Below, in pieces: positions 5,550 through 12,656 of a stretch of DNA of 28,774 nt. The stretch is from an uncultured Corynebacterium sp. (lineage in GTDB: Bacteria > Actinomycetota > Actinomycetes > Mycobacteriales > Mycobacteriaceae), in the NCBI GenBank assembly GCA_946223355.1, contig CAMIPB010000028.1, forward strand, positions 1 to 28,774, in the 5' to 3' direction. The notes under the pieces were generated by a model. That model saw nothing but the letters and a program-made list of their open reading frames with translations. It ran no database searches and was not told the DNA's origin. Position numbers and translations under genes: made by a program. Position 1 is the stretch's first letter, and every line of letters begins with the position of its first letter.

Positions 5550-8500
5550 ATGCCACGCAAACTTGAAAACCAAGCCAACGAGCAGGCCCCACAGCCTGCG
5601 CGCCACGCTCTAGTCAACGACGACGCACACGGTTTTGCCGAACCCGCCAACCCTGTCCCCGAGCAGTACCTCCTCGGCGAGCTCGCACCGCGCACCCGCA
5701 CGCTATACGACGTCCTGCGCACCACCGCTGAGTTGTACCCTGAGGCCGCAGCTATCGATGACGGCGAGATTTTGACCTATGCCGAGCTTCTCGATGACGT
5801 GGAAAATTGGGCCGCTGAACTGCGCCGCAACGGTGTGCGCCGCGGCGACCGCATCGGTGTGCGCATGTCATCCGGTAGCCGTGATCTCTACTTGGCGATC
5901 CTCGCTACAATCACCGCGGGTGCCGCTTACGTGCCGGTCGACGCGGATGACCCAGACGAGCGCGCAGAGATGGTGTTTGGCGAAGCCGACATCGACGGCG
6001 TATTCACCGACGAGGGCTTCCGCATGCTCCGCGAGAATCGAACTCGCGGCGAATTCGAGGCCAGCAGCGCCGAATCCGGGACCAGCGCCAAATCCGAGGC
6101 CGGCAGCGCCGAGCTGTATCCACGGCCCGAGGACGACGCGTGGATCATCTTCACGTCTGGCTCCACAGGCAAGCCGAAGGGCGTGGCCGTTTCGCACCGC
6201 TCCGCGGCAGCATTCGTGGACGCCGAAGCTGCGCTGTTTTTGGTCAACCACCCGGGCGGCCCGCTTGGCCCCGATGACCGCGTGCTCGCCGGACTGTCCG
6301 TCGCGTTCGACGCCTCCTGCGAAGAGATGTGGCTCGCATGGGGCCACGGTGCCTGCCTCGTGCCCGCACCACGTTCGCTGGTGCGCTCCGGCATGGACTT
6401 AGGCCCGTGGCTGATTCGCCGTGATATCACCGTCGTGTCCACTGTCCCTACCCTGGCCGGTCTGTGGCCTGCGGAAGCACTGGACAATATCCGTCTGCTC
6501 ATCGTCGGCGGCGAGGCCTGTTCGCAAGAACTCGTGGATCGCCTGGCCACCGAAGATCGGGAAATGTGGAATACCTACGGCCCCACCGAAGCCACCGTCG
6601 TGGCCTGCGCACAGCAGTTGCGTCCCGGCGAGCCGGTCTCCATCGGCCTGCCACTGAATGGTTGGGATTTGGTGGTCGTCGATAAGCATGGGCAACCTGT
6701 TGCCACAGGCGAGGTCGGCGAGCTGGTCATCGGCGGCGTCGGCTTGGCGCGGTACCTGGATCCAGCCAAGGACGCGGAGAAGTACGCACCTCTGGAGTCT
6801 GTGGGTTGGCAACGCGCATACCGTACCGGTGACCACGTACGCCTGGAAGAAGACGGCTTGTACTTCGTGGGGCGCGTGGATGACCAGGTAAAAATCGGCG
6901 GTCGCCGTATCGAGTTGGGCGAGGTCGAAGCAAACGTCGCCGCCCTGCCTAACGTGTACAACTCCGCCGTCGCAGTGCAATCCACCGCAGGAGGCGAGAA
7001 GGTGCTGGTCGGCTATGTATCGCTGGACGACGCCGCGGCTGGCTTCGACCACGACGCCGCGCACGCTCGCCTGGCTGAGATGATGCCAGCTGCACTCGTG
7101 CCACGCATCTGCGTCATGGACGAGCTTCCGATTCGCACCTCCGGCAAGGTAGACAAAAAGGCGTTGCCGTGGCCGCTGCCAGGTGTTGGCGTGGAAGCCG
7201 AAGGCCTCACCCCTACAGAGACCTGGCTGGCCGGAATTTGGGTGGACGTACTTGGCGTATCCGTGGAGGACGAAAACGCTGACTTCTTCACCTTGGGCGG
7301 CACCTCGCTTGCGGCTGCCACGCTGGTGGGTCGCATTCGCGAACGCTTTCCGACGGTCGCCGTCCGCGACCTCTACGATCACCCACGCCTAGGTTCCCTC
7401 GCAGAACATCTTGCAGGTGCTGAGGAGCGCCCGCAGGTGTCTGAGGAAAACAAGCGTGTGGTGAAGCCGGTGGGCGTCGGAACGCGCCTGGCGCAGTTCG
7501 CGTGGCAGCTTCCTGCCCTGACCCTGACCGCCACGAGCTTGTTCGCGTGGTTACTGTTCGGCTCCAACTTGGCCGAACTCGCTGGCGTGGACTGGGCAGT
7601 ACATACCCCGTGGTGGCTGGTCGCGCTGCTCATGATCGTGTTTCTCACCCCGCTGGGCCGCATCCCACTGGGTGGTTTCGGCGCGCGCCTCATCACCGCT
7701 GGTATCACGCCTGGTGACTACAAGCGCGGTGGCCTAACACACCTACGTATTTGGGCAGCAGAGCGCTGGGCAGATGCCTCGGGCTCGCGCTCTATTGCAG
7801 GCGCTACCTGGGTAAACAACTACGCCCGCACGTTAGGAGTGAAGGTTGGCAAAGGCGTCGACTTGCACTCTCTGCCACCTGTAACTGGTCTGCTCAGCCT
7901 CGGTGATCACTCCGCGGTGGAACCTGAAGTCGATCTGACCGGCTACTGGCTCGACGGTGATATTTTGCACGTGGGCGCCATTGAAGTAGCACCGAACGCC
8001 CGTATCGGCGCACGATCCACGCTGCTTCCCGGCACTGTCGTAGGCAATGACGCTCACGTCGAGGCTGGTTCCACTGTCACGGGCGAGAAGAAGATCAAGA
8101 AGGGGCAGCGCTGGTCCGGCTCCCCTGCCAAGAAGACTGGCCGCTCGAAGCATCGCTTCCCGGACAAGTATCCTAAACGCCGTCCGTGGTGGGTCCCGGT
8201 TTACGGATTCAGCTCCGTGCTACTCGCGCTGCAACCCGGCATCGCGATTGGTGCGGGTGCGGCGCTGGTTGTCGCGGGCGTCGAAAAGCTCGGCGGCAAT
8301 GCCTTTGCGGGTGCGCTGTTCTTCGCGCCGTTTGGTGCGCTGATCGCGTTCGCTGTGTACATGACGCTGACCTGGCTTGGAGTACGCATCATGTCCATCG
8401 GGTTAAAGCCGGGTGTGACACCAGTGCGCTCGCTAAACGGTTGGCGCGTGTGGGTCATCGGACGCCTCATGGACGACGCCCGCACAGTGCTCTTCCCGCT

Positions 8501-9581
8501 GTATGCTTCGCAGCTGACCCCATGGTGGTTCCGCTCGTTGGGCGCGAAGGTGGGCAAGGACGCGGAGATTTCTACCGCCGTGATGATCCCTAAGTTCGCT
8601 GATGTCAAGGAGGGTTCCTTCCTTGCCGACGACACCATGATCGGTGGCTACGAGCTCGGCGGCGGCTGGGTGCTCACCGGCGAATCCAAGGTGGGTAAGC
8701 GCTCGTTTGTAGGCAACTCCGGTATCACCGGTCCGGGCCGCAAATTGGGTAAGAACTCGCTCGTTGCGGTGCTTTCTTCCACGCCGAAGAAGTCCAAGTC
8801 TGGCTCCAACTGGTGGGGTTCCCCGCCGGAGCGTATGCGCCGTGTGGAGGCAACCGTAGATGCCGGCGCTACCGATAGCGCTGAAGCACTGACCTATGCC
8901 CCGCCGCTGCGGCTGAAGGCTCTGCGCGGGGTTGTGGAAACGCTGCGCTTGCTTGCACCTATGACCTCTGCGTTGCTGCTCGCCGGCACGCTTGGAGCGA
9001 TGCTGTGGCTGTACAAATCCTTCGGCCTCGCCATCGCGTGGGCAACCTCCGGTCTTGTGCTCATGGTCGCCGGTGCAGTGGCAATGGGCATTACTGTATT
9101 GGTGAAGTGGATTTGTGTAGGCCGCCACCGCGCTGCTGACCACCCGCTGTGGAGTTCGTTCGTGTGGCTCAATGAGCTGCAAGATACCTTCGTCGAGGCC
9201 GTCGCTGCACCGTGGTTCTTCCAGCACACCATGGGCACCGCCGCGCTCAATACCGGCCTGCGGGCGCTTGGCGTGCACATCGGCCGCGGCGCATGGATTG
9301 AGTCCTACTGGTTCCCGGAGACGGATCTCTGCTACGTCGGCCGCGGCGCATCCGTGGGTCCCGGCACCGTGGTGCAAACCCACTTGTTCCAGGACCGCGT
9401 CATGTCGCTGGACACCGTCACGCTTTCCGACGGCGCGACCTTAGCCTCCCACTCCGTCTCGCTGCCGGCATCCCATATCGGCGAGGCCACGACGGTCGGG
9501 CCAGGCTCGCTCGTCATGCGTGGTGACCAGGTACCAAGCCAGTCCTACTGGCAGGGCAACCCCATTGAGCCGCGGGGTTAG
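5550..9581 (+). CDS. Pls/PosA-family membrane-bound non-ribosomal peptide synthetase
   Basis: The 1343-residue protein begins with an adenylation domain: SGSTGKPKG (203-211), YRTGD (424-428), GRRIELGEVE (from 451) and SGKVDKK with Lys533. A carrier domain follows, with Ser586 in FFTLGGTSLA for phosphopantetheine. There is no condensation or thioesterase domain. Instead there are pairs of membrane helices (about 647-672 and 686-710; 880-911 and 917-945; 1133-1153 and 1160-1188) alternating with three left-handed beta-helix-like, hexapeptide-rich domains. This is the layout of Streptomyces epsilon-poly-lysine synthetase Pls, in which the C-terminal tandem domains make the isopeptide bonds. A small amino acid polymer or amidated product is likely; the substrate cannot be read reliably. 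Start ATG directly follows the MarR stop. An 18-bp repeat expansion (6060-6113) lies inside the adenylation domain. Confidence 0.85.
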   Translation: MPRKLENQANEQAPQPARHALVNDDAHGFAEPANPVPEQYLLGELAPRTRTLYDVLRTTAELYPEAAAIDDGEILTYAELLDDVENWAAELRRNGVRRGDRIGVRMSSGSRDLYLAILATITAGAAYVPVDADDPDERAEMVFGEADIDGVFTDEGFRMLRENRTRGEFEASSAESGTSAKSEAGSAELYPRPEDDAWIIFTSGSTGKPKGVAVSHRSAAAFVDAEAALFLVNHPGGPLGPDDRVLAGLSVAFDASCEEMWLAWGHGACLVPAPRSLVRSGMDLGPWLIRRDITVVSTVPTLAGLWPAEALDNIRLLIVGGEACSQELVDRLATEDREMWNTYGPTEATVVACAQQLRPGEPVSIGLPLNGWDLVVVDKHGQPVATGEVGELVIGGVGLARYLDPAKDAEKYAPLESVGWQRAYRTGDHVRLEEDGLYFVGRVDDQVKIGGRRIELGEVEANVAALPNVYNSAVAVQSTAGGEKVLVGYVSLDDAAAGFDHDAAHARLAEMMPAALVPRICVMDELPIRTSGKVDKKALPWPLPGVGVEAEGLTPTETWLAGIWVDVLGVSVEDENADFFTLGGTSLAAATLVGRIRERFPTVAVRDLYDHPRLGSLAEHLAGAEERPQVSEENKRVVKPVGVGTRLAQFAWQLPALTLTATSLFAWLLFGSNLAELAGVDWAVHTPWWLVALLMIVFLTPLGRIPLGGFGARLITAGITPGDYKRGGLTHLRIWAAERWADASGSRSIAGATWVNNYARTLGVKVGKGVDLHSLPPVTGLLSLGDHSAVEPEVDLTGYWLDGDILHVGAIEVAPNARIGARSTLLPGTVVGNDAHVEAGSTVTGEKKIKKGQRWSGSPAKKTGRSKHRFPDKYPKRRPWWVPVYGFSSVLLALQPGIAIGAGAALVVAGVEKLGGNAFAGALFFAPFGALIAFAVYMTLTWLGVRIMSIGLKPGVTPVRSLNGWRVWVIGRLMDDARTVLFPLYASQLTPWWFRSLGAKVGKDAEISTAVMIPKFADVKEGSFLADDTMIGGYELGGGWVLTGESKVGKRSFVGNSGITGPGRKLGKNSLVAVLSSTPKKSKSGSNWWGSPPERMRRVEATVDAGATDSAEALTYAPPLRLKALRGVVETLRLLAPMTSALLLAGTLGAMLWLYKSFGLAIAWATSGLVLMVAGAVAMGITVLVKWICVGRHRAADHPLWSSFVWLNELQDTFVEAVAAPWFFQHTMGTAALNTGLRALGVHIGRGAWIESYWFPETDLCYVGRGASVGPGTVVQTHLFQDRVMSLDTVTLSDGATLASHSVSLPASHIGEATTVGPGSLVMRGDQVPSQSYWQGNPIEPRG
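6060..6113. repeat. In-frame 18-bp repeats in the synthetase adenylation domain
   Basis: Three degenerate 18-bp units encode ASSAES, GTSAKS and EAGSAE just before the ATP-binding loop, in a region where family members normally have a short loop. Confidence 0.6.
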
Positions 9582-9629
9582 CCATGACTGTGAAGCGAAG
9601 CAGTACGTGAGTCACCGCGCGGATTGAAC

Positions 9630-10541
9630 TTAGCGCCCAGTAAATCGCGGGCGGCGCTTTGCTTCCCTGGCGCGACGCACCTCTTGGAAGTCATCAGACT
9701 CCCAGGCGGCGCGGCGCGCCTTTTCTCTATCTTCGGCCGAGAATGCGCTCGGGACGTCGTGCGCGAAATCCATCTTCAGCGCACGCAGCGTCAGTGGCGC
9801 CTTAGCAGCTACGACGCGAGCCAGCTCCACTGCGGCGCCCACGGTGTCCACTGTGTCCACGGTATCCACTGTGTCCACTGTGTCCACTGTGCCTACTGTG
9901 TCGCCACCGGCTGGCGACACACCATTCGGGTTACCGACAGACCGTGGTTTTCCCTTCGCGTCTGGTTTTTGCGCCGGGGCTAAGCTCACTGCAAAACCGT
10001 TGGCGAGGGCGTCGGCCGCAGTCATGCGGGTACCTGCCATAAGCATGGCGCGCGCCCGCGAGCCGCCGATCAAAAGCTCCAGGCTGCGAACGGCTTGCTC
10101 GTCCACACCGATCGCCATATCTCCCACCGGCAACGAGAAGAAAGCATCCTCAGCAACCACGCGCATGTCACACGCCATGGCTAGCATCATGCCCGCGCCA
10201 ATCGCCGGGCCATTGACCGCGGCAATCACAGGGACCGACAATGTCCGCACGCAGGTCATGAGCTGTTCCAGCTTCGGGTACAACTCGCCTTGGAAATCGC
10301 GTTCCTTTAGGTCCGCTCCCGCACTAAATACACTGCCCGCGCCGGTGAGCACAATCGCCCGCGCGCCTTCCGACGCCGCCTCACCCGGGGTGGCTTGCGC
10401 CGCTGCGGTTTCGAGGGCGTCGATAAGCTCGGTGCATAAGGCAACGCTGAGCGCATTGCGGGCGCTGTCACGGTTGATGGTGAGAAGGCGAACGCGCCCC
10501 TCGTCGAGGGACGCGCTGCTTACTAAATTTTCGGAGGTCAT
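9630..10541 (-). CDS. EchA6-like crotonase-fold protein lacking catalytic glutamates
   Basis: The 303-residue protein has a full crotonase core: ARAIVLTGAGSVFSAGADL (oxyanion loop), VNGPAIGAGMMLAMACDMRV, and FFSLPVGDMAIG. In true hydratases the second motif reads GGGCE and the third QPE; here the two catalytic glutamates are replaced by Met119 and Val139. The pattern, together with DMRVVAEDAFF, GSRARAMLMAG and the KRRPRFTGR end, is close to mycobacterial EchA6, a non-catalytic acyl-CoA binder tied to mycolic acid synthesis. A similar acyl-CoA carrier role is inferred for corynomycolates. An insert at about 188-236 contains a 9-bp minisatellite coding for VDT repeats. The start at 10541 has an AGAGG site on the minus strand. 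It lies 16 bases after ppk2B on the same strand, so the two are probably co-transcribed. Confidence 0.8.
   Translation of the reverse strand: MTSENLVSSASLDEGRVRLLTINRDSARNALSVALCTELIDALETAAAQATPGEAASEGARAIVLTGAGSVFSAGADLKERDFQGELYPKLEQLMTCVRTLSVPVIAAVNGPAIGAGMMLAMACDMRVVAEDAFFSLPVGDMAIGVDEQAVRSLELLIGGSRARAMLMAGTRMTAADALANGFAVSLAPAQKPDAKGKPRSVGNPNGVSPAGGDTVGTVDTVDTVDTVDTVDTVGAAVELARVVAAKAPLTLRALKMDFAHDVPSAFSAEDREKARRAAWESDDFQEVRRAREAKRRPRFTGR
9841..9903. repeat. 9-bp minisatellite inside the crotonase gene
   Basis: Seven 9-bp units (ACTGTGTCC and variants) run head to tail. On the minus strand they encode a VDT tripeptide repeat inserted between the crotonase core and the C-terminal helices. 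Copy number would be expected to vary between strains. Confidence 0.9.
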
Positions 10542-10557
10542 CTCTTACCTCTAGGCT

Positions 10558-11457
10558 CTAGTCACCGATCTGTTCACGGCCGCGCTTGACGATCTTGTCA
10601 TCAGGCTCGCCCACAACATCATGATCCTTGTTGGTGTACTCAAACTTGGACAGCACGTACCGCATCGCGTTGATACGTGCGCGCTTCTTATCGTTGGACT
10701 TAATGGTGATCCAAGGAGATTCCTCGGTATCGGTATAGCGGAACTGCTCTTCCTTCGCGCGGGTGTAGTCATCCCACTTGTCCAGGGAAGCCAAGTCCAT
10801 TGGGGACAGCTTCCACTGGCGAACCGGGTCAATCTGGCGGATAGCAAAACGGGTGCGTTGCTCCTTGCGCGTAACAGAAAACCACAGCTTTGTTAGGGAG
10901 ATTCCAGAGCCAAGGATCATGTTCTCCAGCATTGGCACCTCACGCAGGAACTCAGCGTGTTGCGCTTCGGTACAAAAACCCATGACGCGTTCGACGCCGG
11001 AGCGGTTGTACCAGGAGCGGTCGAAGAATACGATCTCACCACCGGACGGGAAGTGCTGGATATAGCGCTGGAAATACCAGGAAGTGGACTCACGTGGTGA
11101 TGGTTTTTCTAGTGCCACCGTGCGCGCGCCACGTGGATTAAGGTGCTCGTTGAAACGCTTAATAGTGCCACCCTTACCGGCGGCGTCGCGTCCTTCAAAC
11201 AAGATGATGTGGCGCTGTCCAGTTTCCTTGGTCCAGTTCTGCCATTTCAAAAGCTCAATCTGGAGGGCACGCTTAGTTCTTTCATACTCATCACGCGTCA
11301 TCCGCTCGTCGTACGGGTAGTTTTCCCGCCAGGTTTCAACTGCGGATCCGTCCGGCTTGAGCAGCGACGGATCGTCCTCATCGGAATCGTCGACTACATA
11401 GCCATCGGTCTGAGCCAGGTCAATCTCCGGCAACTCATCATCTTTTTTGTCAGCCAT
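10558..11457 (-). CDS. ppk2B: Polyphosphate kinase 2, class I
   Basis: The 299-residue protein transfers phosphate between polyphosphate and nucleoside diphosphates or triphosphates. Visible motifs are the Walker A loop EGRDAAGKGGT (88-98, Lys95), the Walker B-like FFDRSWYNRSGVERVMGF with Asp146-Arg147, and the lid region SVTRKEQRTRF. The acidic N-terminal 50 residues are variable. I chose the start at 11457: an upstream in-frame extension of 42 residues has no family likeness. TAAACT, read on the minus strand, ends 7 bases before that ATG, consistent with a leaderless transcript. Position just downstream of porA matches C. glutamicum ppk2B (NCgl2620), whose product has been studied biochemically. 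A terminator separates it from porA, so it has its own promoter. Confidence 0.92.
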   Translation of the reverse strand: MADKKDDELPEIDLAQTDGYVVDDSDEDDPSLLKPDGSAVETWRENYPYDERMTRDEYERTKRALQIELLKWQNWTKETGQRHIILFEGRDAAGKGGTIKRFNEHLNPRGARTVALEKPSPRESTSWYFQRYIQHFPSGGEIVFFDRSWYNRSGVERVMGFCTEAQHAEFLREVPMLENMILGSGISLTKLWFSVTRKEQRTRFAIRQIDPVRQWKLSPMDLASLDKWDDYTRAKEEQFRYTDTEESPWITIKSNDKKRARINAMRYVLSKFEYTNKDHDVVGEPDDKIVKRGREQIGD

Positions 11458-11487
11458 ACCTACTAGTTTAGACCTTTTCGACAGGTC

Positions 11488-11547
11488 CAGCGCGCTGGAG
11501 AGCAAAGTAGGGTTAAGTAGCGCGCTGGAAAGCAAACTAATTTTAGG
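11488..11547. repeat. Two 30-bp direct repeats upstream of ppk2B
   Basis: Units at 11488-11517 and 11518-11547 share AGCGCGCTGGA.AGCAAA and differ mainly in their last third. The palindromic core AGCGCGCT occurs in both. They lie in the ppk2B promoter region and may be a duplicated operator or simply another tandem duplication. Confidence 0.6.
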
Positions 11548-11570
11548 CAACAGAGAACCTGGGATCGCAA

Positions 11571-11596
11571 AAACCCCAACCAAAAGGTTGGGGTTT
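11571..11596 (-). terminator. Rho-independent terminator of the porH-porA operon
   Basis: A perfect 11-bp stem (AAACCCCAACC at 11571-11581, GGTTGGGGTTT at 11586-11596) with a 4-base loop lies 32 bases past the porA stop. On the minus strand the stem runs into a T run. Confidence 0.9.
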
Positions 11597-11628
11597 AGCT
11601 ACAGATGCTACTGAAGTAGCAAGCTGAA

Positions 11629-11790
11629 TTAGTTGATCAGACCGATGAGGTCGGAAGCGCCGCCAGCAGCCTTAGCCAATGGCTTCATCAGCTGGAAAAG
11701 TGGGGTTACGAAAGCACCGATCTGGGTGATGAACTCGAGGCCCTCGAGCTTAGCTGCGAACTCAGAAGAACCAATGAAGAAGTCCTGCAT
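11629..11790 (-). CDS. porA: PorA-like small cell-wall channel protein
   Basis: This 53-residue ORF starts at 11790 with MQDFFIGSSEF and ends ASDLIGLIN. It has no signal peptide and forms one amphipathic helix, as expected for corynebacterial porins that span the mycolate outer membrane after O-mycoloylation. C. glutamicum PorA (45 residues) likewise ends with a DLIGL motif. A strong AGGAG precedes the ATG on the minus strand. It lies downstream of the porH-like gene and upstream of ppk2B, as in C. glutamicum. Ser and Thr residues that could carry a mycolate are present, but the modified site cannot be told. PorA and PorH are known to form a hetero-oligomeric cation channel in C. glutamicum. 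Confidence 0.85.
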   Translation of the reverse strand: MQDFFIGSSEFAAKLEGLEFITQIGAFVTPLFQLMKPLAKAAGGASDLIGLIN

Positions 11791-11852
11791 GATATTTCTC
11801 CTATAGAAGTAAAAGTTAAATGTTGAAAAGTTTAGGGGTGAAGCTCAGATTC

Positions 11853-12023
11853 TTAGAAAGAAGAACCAGAGAAAGCCTTAACCAAGAGACCCTCTTCACC
11901 GTTGGTCTCAACGTTGCCAGCAAGGCCATCAAAGAAGCTGTTCAGGCCGAAGAAAACGTCAGCCCAGCCTTCCCAGGTGGTCTTGAAGTTGTCGAGGTGC
12001 AGCTGGATGATGGAAAGATCCAT
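11853..12023 (-). CDS. porH: PorH-like small cell-wall channel protein
   Basis: This 56-residue ORF starts at 12023 with MDLSIIQLHLDNF and ends KAFSGSSF. C. glutamicum PorH (57 residues) also begins MDLS, has a similar pattern of spaced Phe, Leu and Gly in an acidic amphipathic helix, and ends with FSS. There is no signal peptide, as usual for this family. The minus-strand start has an AAGGAG site. A 62-base spacer without a terminator separates it from porA, so the two form an operon whose transcript stops at 11571. Identity rests on size, start motif, composition and position, since overall similarity in this family is low. Confidence 0.85.
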   Translation of the reverse strand: MDLSIIQLHLDNFKTTWEGWADVFFGLNSFFDGLAGNVETNGEEGLLVKAFSGSSF

Positions 12024-12505
12024 TGTGATTCTCCTTCGAGAAGTCCGCGGGTAAATTCTTTACGCCGTCGGAGTGTGTACAGTTTGCAGACACCCGAGGG
12101 CGTCACAGGAAACTATTTTGTCACAGATTCCCCGCCCGTCAACCCATAACCCCAACAAAAGATCTTTGACCGCGCCACAATCACACACGATTCATTTTTG
12201 TGACAGGAACCACATATTCACTTTAGCCACTTTAGTGCACCGCTCTACCTGCAGTTATTTACTCTCACGCGTGAAATATGCAATTGTTCCCACAACTCAA
12301 CACCGGTTCGATTTGCATTTCAGGCTTTCTAACGGTGTTAGAAATCGACCCCAACAACCCGAAAAACTACCCCAATCAAGGGGTAAAACGCTTCCGCACA
12401 GACTGCCTCCAGTCCGCTTTGACTCAACTTCTAGACGGTTACATTCTGATAACTTCCTAGGGCTATGGTGCGACAAGCAGTAACGAAATGAACGGAAAAC
12501 ACGAA
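12024..12505 (-). promoter_or_regulatory. Long porin upstream region with two dyads
   Basis: About 480 bases between the groEL terminator and porH lack a credible gene on either strand. Two perfect inverted repeats stand out: TTTCTAAC-GGT-GTTAGAAA at 12326-12344 and TACCCC-AATCAA-GGGGTA at 12368-12385. Nearer the gene, words like GTCACAG recur (about 12096-12125 and again, as GTGACAG, near 12201). These are candidate operator sites for a tightly controlled porin operon. I could not pick a single clear -35/-10 pair. Confidence 0.45.
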
Positions 12506-12545
12506 AGTGCGCCACGGATATACCAAAAAGTATCCGTGGCGCACT
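12506..12545 (-). terminator. Rho-independent terminator of groEL2
   Basis: A perfect 15-bp stem (AGTGCGCCACGGATA at 12506-12520, its complement at 12531-12545) with a 10-base loop lies 111 bases past the groEL stop. On the minus strand it is followed by a T-rich stretch. Confidence 0.88.
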
Positions 12546-12656
12546 CGTTTCCTCAACACAGGTTGCGGTAATGAAGCTTTAACGCAAAATCACGCCAATG
12601 CTCCTAGGCACAACTTAAAACCATGCCTTGTATATGCAATGTATGCACGTATGAGG

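Noticed and set aside
8433..9383. Long minus-strand open frames inside the synthetase gene
   Set aside because: They lie opposite a continuous, motif-rich coding sequence and show no protein family features.
11458..11583. 42-residue N-terminal extension of ppk2B
   Set aside because: It is encoded by the duplicated 30-bp spacer repeat and the porA terminator region and lacks homology; the start at 11457 has a -10-like box.
12278..12460. Short plus-strand ORF of 60 codons in the porin leader
   Set aside because: No ribosome site, no recognisable features, and it crosses both inverted repeats.
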